A model generated the notes under the pieces. The model searched no databases. It was not told the DNA's origin and was given only the letters and a program-made list of their open reading frames with translations. The position numbers and the translations under genes were made by a program. Below are positions 43,138 to 49,355 of a DNA stretch of 54,935 nucleotides, piece after piece. Location of the stretch: NCBI GenBank assembly GCA_051747745.1, contig JBNJGL010000009.1:1-54935 (forward strand), read 5' to 3'. Source of the DNA: QPJE01 sp051747745 (GTDB taxonomy: Bacteria; Bacillota; Halanaerobiia; Halanaerobiales; Halanaerobiaceae). How positions within the stretch are numbered: the first letter of the stretch is position 1; every line of letters starts with the position of its first letter.

Positions 43138-43893
43138 TTGATAAAAGGACTTTATACAGCTGGAGCAGCAATGAAAGCTGCTGAAAGACAGAGCAGTATT
43201 ACTTCTAATAATCTGGCCAATGCAAATACAGCTGGATTTAAAAAATCGGAAAGCCTAAAAAGATCTTTTCCGGAGATGATGCTGCAGAAGATTGAAGCCG
43301 GAAAAGAAAATAGAGAAATTGGTTCTATCTCTTCTGGGGTTTTTACTGAGAGAAAATTTAAGGATATGACACAGGGAGATTTGAGAAAAACAGGCAATAA
43401 GCTCGATTTATCAATTCAGGGAGATGGTTTTTTTGCCGTTCAGACTTCTGATGGAATCCGATATACGCGCAGTGGTAATTTTACGCTTAATAGAAATTCA
43501 GAAATAGTGACACAATCTGGATATCCACTTCTTGATACAGATGGTGAGCCGGTACAGACAATTCCTGAGCGGGAGTTTTATATTAATGGCCAGGGCCAGC
43601 TTTCTTTTTCCGGTGGGCTTGAAGGGGCAGAAATTGCAGTTGTCAATTTTCCTGAAGAGCAGAACCTGATTCAGCAGGGAGATAATCTTTATGCTCCAGC
43701 AGATGAAAATGAAATGCCCGCAGCGACAGATGCTGTAATTCTGCAGGGATATCTGGAAAACTCCAATGTAGAAATTGTAAAAGAAATGGTTAATATGATC
43801 AAAACAACTCGTCATTATGAGGCAGGTCAAAAAGTTATCTCCAGTATCGATGATAGTCTGGGTAAAGCTATCAATGAAGTAGGAAAAGCATAA
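43138..43893 (+). CDS. flgF: Flagellar rod protein FlgF (FlgF/FlgG family)
   Basis: Proximal rod subunit, about 251 residues. The N-terminus is MIKGLYTAGAAMKAAERQSS then ITSNNLANANTAGFKKSESL, the middle is LDLSIQGDGFFAVQTSDGIR YTRSGNFTLN, and the C-terminal helix is NVEIVKEMVNMIKTTRHYEA. The frame is open to ATG 43132, only 3 bases after GGAGG; TTG 43138 is better spaced (9 bases). Being first of two paralogous rod genes and less like the canonical FlgG supports FlgF. Confidence 0.88.
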   Translation: MIKGLYTAGAAMKAAERQSSITSNNLANANTAGFKKSESLKRSFPEMMLQKIEAGKENREIGSISSGVFTERKFKDMTQGDLRKTGNKLDLSIQGDGFFAVQTSDGIRYTRSGNFTLNRNSEIVTQSGYPLLDTDGEPVQTIPEREFYINGQGQLSFSGGLEGAEIAVVNFPEEQNLIQQGDNLYAPADENEMPAATDAVILQGYLENSNVEIVKEMVNMIKTTRHYEAGQKVISSIDDSLGKAINEVGKA

Positions 43894-43900
43894 GAAAAAA

Positions 43901-43958
43901 TCAGCTGGACCTCAAAGAGGAAGCTGATATAGACACCATTGACTGATAGATATGGTGT
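43901..43958 (+). promoter_or_regulatory. Two-hairpin leader element before flgG
   Basis: Hairpin 1: TCAGCT (43901-43906), bulge GGA, CCTC, loop AAA, GAGG, bulge A, AGCTGA (43922-43927). Hairpin 2: ACACCAT (43933-43939) and ATGGTGT (43952-43958) pair perfectly. Hairpin 1 has the same AGCTGGACCT/AGGAAGCT sequence and the same GGA/A internal loop as the flgE leader, while the outer pairs and the second hairpin differ. Confidence 0.7.
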
Positions 43959-43987
43959 TAAATTAAAAACTATAATGAGGTGGAAAT

Positions 43988-44773
43988 ATGATTAGTGCAC
44001 TCTGGACTGCTGCGACAGGTATGAATTCTCAGCAGACCAATATAGATGTTATCTCAAATAATCTTTCTAATGTAAATACAAGTGGATTTAAGAAGTCAAG
44101 AGTTAATTTTGCAGATTTAATGTATTCAGAAATAAAACAGCCGGGAACTCCCAATACAAGAGGGGCTCAAATTCCGGTGGGAATAGAAGTTGGACATGGA
44201 GCAAAAATAAACAGCACACAAAAAATGTTTTCTCCAGGCAATGTTCAGAACACAGATAATTCACTGGACTTCCTTATTGAAGGAGATGGATTTTTTAGAG
44301 TTCTGCGACCTGATGGAAGTTATGCCTATACTAGAGATGGTTCATTTAAACGGGACAGTACAGGCCAGGTCGTAACAGCTGATGGATATCCTCTTTCACC
44401 ACAGATAGTTATTCCCGAAGAGTCAACAAGTATATCTGTTACCTCTGATGGTGCTGTTAATGTAAAAAATACAGATGGTACTGTACAGCAGATTGGAGAA
44501 ATTGAACTATACAGATTTGCAAACCCTGCCGGTCTGATCAGTGAAGGAAGAAATCAGTTTGTTACTTCAAGTGCTTCTGGTGATCCAAGAGCTGGAGTTC
44601 CCGGAGAAGAGGGCTATGGTACAATAAGTCAGGGCTTTCTGGAAATGTCAAATGTAAAAGTAGTAGAAGAGATGGTAAATATGATAGCTGCACAGAGAGC
44701 ATATGAAGTAAACTCAAAAGCAATAACCGCGGCAGATGAAATGCTTCAGACTGCCAATCAGCTGAGAAGGTAG
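43988..44773 (+). CDS. flgG: Flagellar distal rod protein FlgG
   Basis: Distal rod subunit, 261 residues, with the canonical MISALWTAATGMNSQQTNID N-terminus and VISNNLSNVNTSGFKKSRVN. Centre: DFLIEGDGFFRVLRPDGSYA then YTRDGSFKRDSTGQVVTADG YPL. C-terminus: MSNVKVVEEMVNMIAAQRAY and EVNSKAITAADEMLQTANQL. GAGGTGG precedes ATG. The long leader between flgF and flgG holds the two-hairpin element. Confidence 0.96.
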   Translation: MISALWTAATGMNSQQTNIDVISNNLSNVNTSGFKKSRVNFADLMYSEIKQPGTPNTRGAQIPVGIEVGHGAKINSTQKMFSPGNVQNTDNSLDFLIEGDGFFRVLRPDGSYAYTRDGSFKRDSTGQVVTADGYPLSPQIVIPEESTSISVTSDGAVNVKNTDGTVQQIGEIELYRFANPAGLISEGRNQFVTSSASGDPRAGVPGEEGYGTISQGFLEMSNVKVVEEMVNMIAAQRAYEVNSKAITAADEMLQTANQLRR

Positions 44774-44796
44774 TTTAATAAAGGGTGGATAATATA

Positions 44797-45762
44797 ATGT
44801 TAAAAAAAATACTGCTGCTGGTTCTGCTGCTAATTTTCAGCTTCAATGTAAAGGCATTCGAAATTTCAATACCACAGGAAATTTTTGTTGATTCTGAAAG
44901 AATTATATTAAAAGAAGCAGCAGTAATAGATGGAGATGATCTTTCGGCAGCAGAACTTAATGAACTAAAAAATACAGATCTGGGCAGAGCACCTCTGCCT
45001 GGACATAGAAAAACAATCAGTCAGGCTCTTGTAGAAATTTCAATAAAAAATCTTGGCTATAATAATAATGAATTCAGCTTATCTATGCCGACAGATGTTT
45101 CTGTAAGAAGGAACAGTAATCAAGTTACAGCTGAGAAAATAGAAAAAGCCATAAAAAAGCAGCTAAAAACAAGATCAAACTTAAATACAGAAAATGTACT
45201 TATAAAAATCAGCCGTCAGCCTGACCCAATTCAGATACCTGCAGGAGAATATGAACTTATCATAAGTGACAATTATAATTTAAAAATGGGCCAGAATACT
45301 GTGGCATTAGAAATATATCAGGATGATGCTCAGTACAAAAAAATATATATACCTGTAAAGCTGGGGGTTAAAATGACAGTATTTAAAGCTAAAAAAAGAA
45401 TTAATCACGGCGAAAAAATTAATAGAGAATATTTCGAAAAAGTGGAAGATGAGATTTATTCTGACAAAAATAATCTGGTTTCCCAATGGGATAATGAAAA
45501 AATCAGTGAACAAATTTTTAAAAGATCAATCCCTGCCGGAAGTTATCTTTCCTATGATGATTTTAAAAAACCTGTTGTGGTAAGATGGGGAGACAAAGTA
45601 AGGGCCATCGTGGAGATAAATAATATTGCAGTATCCGCCTTTGTTACTGCCCGCGGCAGAGGAAAAAAGGGAGATATAATAGAGGTAGAAAACCCCCAGA
45701 CAGGATACCGCTTTAAGGCAGAGATAATTTCAGCCTCTGAAGTCAGATTTATTTCCAGATAG
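44797..45762 (+). CDS. flgA: P-ring assembly chaperone FlgA
   Basis: Periplasmic chaperone for FlgI, 321 residues. It has a signal peptide (MLKKILLLVLLLIFSFNVKA) and a C-terminal SAF/FlgA domain (VFKAKKRINHGEKINREYFE, KRSIPAGSYLSYDDFKKPVV, VRWGDKVRAIVEINNIAVSA, and a final GDIIEVENPQTGYRFKAEII). The N-terminal part (about 25-200) is less conserved. GTG 44785 opens the frame, but GGGTGG lies there; ATG 44797 is the start. Its presence means P-rings are built. Confidence 0.9.
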   Translation: MLKKILLLVLLLIFSFNVKAFEISIPQEIFVDSERIILKEAAVIDGDDLSAAELNELKNTDLGRAPLPGHRKTISQALVEISIKNLGYNNNEFSLSMPTDVSVRRNSNQVTAEKIEKAIKKQLKTRSNLNTENVLIKISRQPDPIQIPAGEYELIISDNYNLKMGQNTVALEIYQDDAQYKKIYIPVKLGVKMTVFKAKKRINHGEKINREYFEKVEDEIYSDKNNLVSQWDNEKISEQIFKRSIPAGSYLSYDDFKKPVVVRWGDKVRAIVEINNIAVSAFVTARGRGKKGDIIEVENPQTGYRFKAEIISASEVRFISR

Positions 45763-45774
45763 GTTGATCTTCAA

Positions 45775-45880
45775 ATCTGAATATGTTGATTTCGGACAGG
45801 TTGTAAGTCGAAATATAGCTGCTGTAATGATGACTGGCAAACTATTTTCAGTTGTAGTGGTGATCAGACTGTTAGAAATA
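45775..45880 (+). pseudogene. Decayed fragment of flgI between flgA and flgH
   Basis: Bases 45781-45856 match 46767-46842 inside flgI at about 66 of 76 positions in a hand alignment. In the same frame the fragment reads YVDFGQVVSRNIAAVMMTGK LFSVV, against YVDSGQVASQNIAAVMVTGK LAPVV in FlgI. A 4-base deletion then shifts the frame before GGTGATCAGA, and similarity is lost. No ribosome site or start is evident. It is a remnant of a second flgI copy or a partial duplication. Confidence 0.8.
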
Positions 45881-45920
45881 CAGACAAATTTGTTAAGTTT
45901 CGAAAAAATGAGGTGGGAAA

Positions 45921-46502
45921 ATGTTAATTAAGAAAAAAACAGTAATTATTCTGCTTCTTTTTCTAATAATATTTACTTCATCAGTTTGTGCAAAATCTCT
46001 CTGGAGTGATGACAGTTCTGGATTTTATAATGATTATCCAGATTACAGTTCTGGAGATATAATAACAGTTGTGATAGAAGAAGATGCAAGTGCTATTCAG
46101 AGTGCTAATACTGACACAAATCAGTCGAGCAATGTTGAAGGATCTGCTGGAACAGGATTTTTTGATTTTCTTAAATCATTTGGTTTCGGTTATTCTGATT
46201 CTGATTCGGCCGATGGTCAAACACAGCGCAGTGGTACTTTGAGTGCAGATATTACAACTGAAATTGTTGAAGTTAATGAAAATGGAAACCTGAAGATAGA
46301 AGGAAAAAAAATAGTAAAAATAAATGGAGAGACACAGACCATAAAATTGACCGGTGTGGTGCGTCCTGAAGATGTTAATTTTGATAATAATGTTTCCTCA
46401 AAAAGTGTTGCACAGGCAGAAATAGAATATGAAGGTGAAGGGCCAGTTGGAGATAAACAGCAGCCCGGTTTGTTGGGCAGACTTTTCAACTTCATATTTT
46501 AA
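45921..46502 (+). CDS. flgH: Flagellar L-ring protein FlgH
   Basis: Outer-membrane ring subunit, 193 residues. N-terminal secretion signal ending TSSVCAKSLW. The mature part has DYSSGDIITVVIEEDASAIQ SANT, GTLSADITTEIVEVNENGNL KIEGKKIVKINGETQTIKLT and GVVRPEDVNFDNNVSSKSVA QAEIEYEGEGPVGDKQQPGLL, all typical of FlgH. Most FlgH proteins are lipoproteins; the Cys here is preceded by Val rather than Gly/Ala/Ser, so the lipobox is poor and VCA could instead be an ordinary cleavage site. GAGGTGGG precedes ATG. Confidence 0.93.
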   Translation: MLIKKKTVIILLLFLIIFTSSVCAKSLWSDDSSGFYNDYPDYSSGDIITVVIEEDASAIQSANTDTNQSSNVEGSAGTGFFDFLKSFGFGYSDSDSADGQTQRSGTLSADITTEIVEVNENGNLKIEGKKIVKINGETQTIKLTGVVRPEDVNFDNNVSSKSVAQAEIEYEGEGPVGDKQQPGLLGRLFNFIF

Positions 46503-46518
46503 TGGAAGAAGGGATATA

Positions 46519-47649
46519 TTGTTTAAATTTAAAATGAAAACTACAATAAAAATTACAGTTTTGTTATTTATTCTATTGACCTTGCAATTTTCTGTTTTGG
46601 CAGAAGAACCTCCTGTTGAGATAGGTAATATAACCAGGATTAAAGGAATGCGCGAAAATCAGCTGGTAGGATATGGAATAGTGGTAGGTTTAAATGGAAG
46701 TGGTGATTCTAATAGGAGTCAGTCAACAGTGCAGAGTATAGCAAATATGCTGCAGAATTTCGGTATATATGTTGATTCCGGACAGGTTGCAAGTCAAAAT
46801 ATCGCTGCTGTAATGGTGACAGGCAAACTAGCTCCAGTTGTGCACAGCGGTGATCAGATAGATGTTACTGTCAGTTCTATTGGAGATGCAGACAGCCTGC
46901 AGGGGGGAACACTGCTGATGACGCCACTTCAGGCTCCAAATGGAGAAGTGTTTGCTTCTGCACAGGGAGCTGTATCTATTGGAGGATATAATGTCAGCAG
47001 TGGTGGAAGTACCCAGAGAGAAAATCATCCTACAGTAGGGAGAATTCCCGGTGGAGCGATGGTAGAAAAGGAACTTTCGGTTGATTTAAATAGAGACAGC
47101 CTTACCTATGTGCTGGATACACCAAATTTCGAGACGGCAAGCCATATTGCAGAAATGATAAACAGCAGATATTCTTCACAAAATGTGGCCAGAGCTGAAG
47201 ATTCATCCACTATAAATATTAATGTCCCAGAAAACTATTCAAATCGGGTTGTCGAGTTTATTGCTGAAGTAAATAATATTTCGGTTAGACCTGGTCTGGA
47301 GGCAAAAGTTGTTATTGACGAAAGAACAGGTACAGTGGTGTTCAGCCACAATGTGAGAATTTCTACAGTTGCAGTTGCACATGGGAATCTTTCTGTAAAA
47401 ATCACAACAGACACAGAGGTTTCACAGCCTCCTTCATTTAGTGAGGGAGAGACAGAAGTGACAGAAGATGTGCAGATAGAAGTTGAAGCTGGCGAAGAAG
47501 GTAATATGATGGTGGTAGATCAGCAGACCACAATTGAGGATTTAGTAACAGCCTTAAATGCAATCGGTGCCACTCCAAGAGACATAATTTCAATAATACA
47601 GAAGATAAAAGCAGCCGGTGCACTTCACGCTAAATTGGATATAATATAG
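46519..47649 (+). CDS. flgI: Flagellar P-ring protein FlgI
   Basis: Periplasmic ring subunit around the rod, 376 residues. Signal peptide to FSVLAEEP, then ITRIKGMRENQLVGYGIVVG LNGSGD, IANMLQNFGIYVDSGQVASQ NIAAVMVTGKLAP, GGTLLMTPLQAPNGEVFASA QGAVSIGG, and the C-terminal TTIEDLVTALNAIGATPRDI ISIIQKIKAAGALHAKLDII. The frame is open back into flgH; TTG 46519 is 5 bases behind AAGGG and gives a proper signal peptide, while ATG 46534 has no ribosome site nearby. A fragment with about 87 percent identity lies before flgH. Confidence 0.95.
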   Translation: MFKFKMKTTIKITVLLFILLTLQFSVLAEEPPVEIGNITRIKGMRENQLVGYGIVVGLNGSGDSNRSQSTVQSIANMLQNFGIYVDSGQVASQNIAAVMVTGKLAPVVHSGDQIDVTVSSIGDADSLQGGTLLMTPLQAPNGEVFASAQGAVSIGGYNVSSGGSTQRENHPTVGRIPGGAMVEKELSVDLNRDSLTYVLDTPNFETASHIAEMINSRYSSQNVARAEDSSTININVPENYSNRVVEFIAEVNNISVRPGLEAKVVIDERTGTVVFSHNVRISTVAVAHGNLSVKITTDTEVSQPPSFSEGETEVTEDVQIEVEAGEEGNMMVVDQQTTIEDLVTALNAIGATPRDIISIIQKIKAAGALHAKLDII

Positions 47650-47669
47650 ATATACTGGAGGTTTGATTT

Positions 47670-47990
47670 ATGCAGTTAAGTAATTTAAATACCAGTGCCA
47701 GATATTCGGCATTAGATCAGATGGAGAAAATAAAAACAGATGAGATAAAAAATAAAGTCGGGAATGATGAAAAACTCGAAAAAGCTGCTGCAGAATTCAC
47801 ATCTATATTTATAGAAAAAATGTTTTCTGCAATGAGAGATACACTTTCTGATGAAAAACTTATCGATGGTGGTTATGCAGAAGATGTTTTTACAGATATG
47901 CTTTATAAAGAATACAGCCTTATGTCCGGCAAACAGGGCCTGCTGGCAGAATTGAATCGAGAACTGGTAGTACAGCTTAAATCAGAGTAA
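47670..47990 (+). CDS. flgJ: Rod-binding protein FlgJ (N-terminal domain only)
   Basis: Rod cap or scaffold protein, 106 residues, corresponding to the N-terminal rod-binding half of enteric FlgJ: LEKAAAEFTSIFIEKMFSAM RDTL, GGYAEDVFTDMLYKEYSLMS and KQGLLAEL. The muramidase half is absent, as in many Firmicutes, so another lytic enzyme must open the peptidoglycan. GGAGG precedes ATG. It is the last gene of the operon, followed by a strong palindromic terminator. Confidence 0.93.
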   Translation: MQLSNLNTSARYSALDQMEKIKTDEIKNKVGNDEKLEKAAAEFTSIFIEKMFSAMRDTLSDEKLIDGGYAEDVFTDMLYKEYSLMSGKQGLLAELNRELVVQLKSE

Positions 47991-48015
47991 ATATAAATAT
48001 GTGCATTTTTTCACT

Positions 48016-48053
48016 TGTACCGGGTACAAAAAGGCCTTTTTGTACCCGGTACA
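48016..48053. terminator. 38-base perfect palindrome, terminator of the flagellar operon
   Basis: Nineteen bases beginning TGTACCGGGTAC are followed by their exact reverse complement. The centre is AAAAAGGCCTTTTT, so a hairpin with T-runs is present on either strand. Its place right after flgJ and before the trpP promoter fits a bidirectional stop for the long operon. GTACC...GGTAC sub-palindromes could also bind a protein. Confidence 0.65.
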
Positions 48054-48073
48054 CAGTAATAGAGCGATATATT

Positions 48074-48102
48074 TTGACAATTATTTTTAAATAATATATA
48101 AT
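48074..48102 (+). promoter_or_regulatory. Consensus sigma-A promoter of trpP
   Basis: TTGACA (48074-48079), a 17-base spacer, TATAAT (48097-48102): a perfect vegetative promoter. Transcription would start near 48109, giving a leader of about 94 bases that contains the triplet repeats. Confidence 0.9.
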
Positions 48103-48137
48103 TATAATAATTAAAGTTAGATGCTGGTTTTGGTTTA

Positions 48138-48202
48138 GAGAAGAGTAGAGGTTAGATTAGATTGTAGAGTAGAAAAAACAAAATGAGGAGAGATGAGTTG
48201 AG
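48138..48202 (+). promoter_or_regulatory. TRAP-binding-like (G/U)AG repeat site over the trpP ribosome site
   Basis: Eleven GAG/TAG triplets start at 48138, 48143, 48148, 48153, 48158, 48165, 48170, 48185, 48190, 48195 and 48200, mostly with the 5-base period (2-base spacers) recognised by the 11-subunit TRAP (MtrB) ring. The last four cover the ribosome binding region up to the start codon. In Bacillus subtilis TRAP represses trpP translation through such a site. Tryptophan-dependent repression is inferred. Confidence 0.8.
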
Positions 48203-48724
48203 ATGAAAACTAAAGATCTAGCACAGGCGGCACTGTTGGTTGCGGTCGGATTTATTTTACATGCGGTGTTTCCACCAATTGTAATGGGGATGAAACCGGA
48301 TTTTGCTCTGGCAATGATGTTTATTTTATTGATTATCAAACAGGATTTCAAACTGGGATTTTTGGTAGCAGTATCTACCGGTATTTTCACAGCTTTAACA
48401 ACCGGTTTTCCCGGGGGACAGCTGGCCAATATGGTGGATAAAATAGTTACTTTTTTGATTATTTATCCCCTAATACCGATAATTTTAAAACTACCTTCAG
48501 TTAAGCTTTCAACCGCTGTTATTACTGCACTTGGAACACTGATTAGTGGAGGAGTATTTTTGGGAACTGCAGCTTTTGTTGTCGGTCTTCCAGGACCATT
48601 TGCCGTATTATTTTCGACGGTAGTCCTACCAGCGGCAGTTATAAATACTGTAACAGCTGTTGTGGTTTTCAGTGTTGTACATTTTGCAGCCGATTTTAGT
48701 CAGGTAGAAAATGAAGTAACTTAA
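48203..48724 (+). CDS. trpP: Tryptophan transporter TrpP
   Basis: Membrane protein of 173 residues with about five to six TM segments. The TrpP pattern is MKTKDLAQAALLVAVGFILH AVFPPIVMGMKPDFALAMMF ILL and TGIFTALTTGFPGGQLANMV DKIVTFL, closely recalling Bacillus TrpP. It would import tryptophan. The match to the family is reinforced by the TRAP-type triplet site in its leader. It is a single-gene unit with its own consensus promoter and a strong terminator. Confidence 0.88.
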   Translation: MKTKDLAQAALLVAVGFILHAVFPPIVMGMKPDFALAMMFILLIIKQDFKLGFLVAVSTGIFTALTTGFPGGQLANMVDKIVTFLIIYPLIPIILKLPSVKLSTAVITALGTLISGGVFLGTAAFVVGLPGPFAVLFSTVVLPAAVINTVTAVVVFSVVHFAADFSQVENEVT

Positions 48725-48745
48725 TATAAGTATATATGCATATTT

Positions 48746-48780
48746 AGCTCCCCTCGGTTGAGGGGAGCTTTAAAATTTTC
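48746..48780 (+). terminator. Rho-independent terminator after trpP
   Basis: AGCTCCCCTC (48746-48755), loop GGTT, GAGGGGAGCT (48760-48769): a perfect 10-bp stem followed by TTAAAATTTT. It separates trpP from the MarR unit. Confidence 0.85.
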
Positions 48781-48797
48781 TGGTATTGTTTATTTAT

Positions 48798-48883
48798 CAA
48801 TTAAATTGTGTTATTCTTTAAATATTTAGTTGCATCTGCAATTAAATTGTGTTATTCTTTAAATAATATAGTTGTATCAGCAA
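48798..48883 (+). repeat. Tandem direct repeat with two inverted repeats, likely MarR operators
   Basis: Two tandem copies of about 41 bases start at 48798 and 48839 and are identical over the first 27 bases (CAATTAAATTGTGTTATTCT and TTAAATA). Each ends with a short inverted repeat, TTGCATCTGCAA (48830-48841) and TTGTATCAGCAA (48872-48883), of the kind bound by MarR dimers. They lie just before the MarR-family gene, which suggests autoregulation of that gene and the export genes after it. Confidence 0.6.
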
Positions 48884-48903
48884 CCTAATTAGGGGTGAAA
48901 TAA

Positions 48904-49332
48904 ATGTATATAAGTGCGCCAATTGGAAAATGGATAGCCAGATTGTATAAAGATCATGATCAATTTGTGGATAGATTACTTAAAAAACATAATTTAAATC
49001 ACAGTGAAGGAAATATATTGATATATTTATACAAAGATGGGGATGGTATTAATCAAAAGACTCTGGAAGAAAATCTTGGTGTGGATAAAGCAACAGTATC
49101 TCGTTCTATAAAAACACTGCTAGAAAAAAAATATTTGAACAGAGAGAGATCTCCTGCAGATGGTCGAGTTAATTTAATATATTTAAGTAAAAAAGCAAAA
49201 GAAAAAAAAGAAAAAATAGAACATATTTATCAGCAGTGGTTTAAGATATTTTTACATGAAATACCAAAAGAAGATGTAGAGATTGTAATTAAAACATTAA
49301 AAAAGATGTATAAAATTGTTCAAAATAGCTAA
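48904..49332 (+). CDS. MarR-family transcriptional regulator
   Basis: A 142-residue winged-helix protein. N-terminal dimerisation helix ISAPIGKWIARLYKDHDQFV, then the helix-turn-helix INQKTLEENLGVDKATVSRS IKTLLEKKYLNRERSPADGR (wing with Asp-Gly-Arg), VNLIYLSKKAKEKKEKIEHI, and a C-terminal dimer helix. No cysteine sensor is obvious. AGGGGTG precedes ATG. The RND transporter gene starts 23 bases after its stop, so it probably controls that operon through the repeats at 48798-48883. Confidence 0.9.
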   Translation: MYISAPIGKWIARLYKDHDQFVDRLLKKHNLNHSEGNILIYLYKDGDGINQKTLEENLGVDKATVSRSIKTLLEKKYLNRERSPADGRVNLIYLSKKAKEKKEKIEHIYQQWFKIFLHEIPKEDVEIVIKTLKKMYKIVQNS

Positions 49333-49355
49333 TAAGACTGGTGGAGGTAAGAACT

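Noticed and set aside
48798..48883. Tandem repeats before the MarR gene or before fliK as a CRISPR array
   Set aside because: Two or three copies only, no regular unique spacers, no cas genes in the window, and each set has a better regulatory reading.
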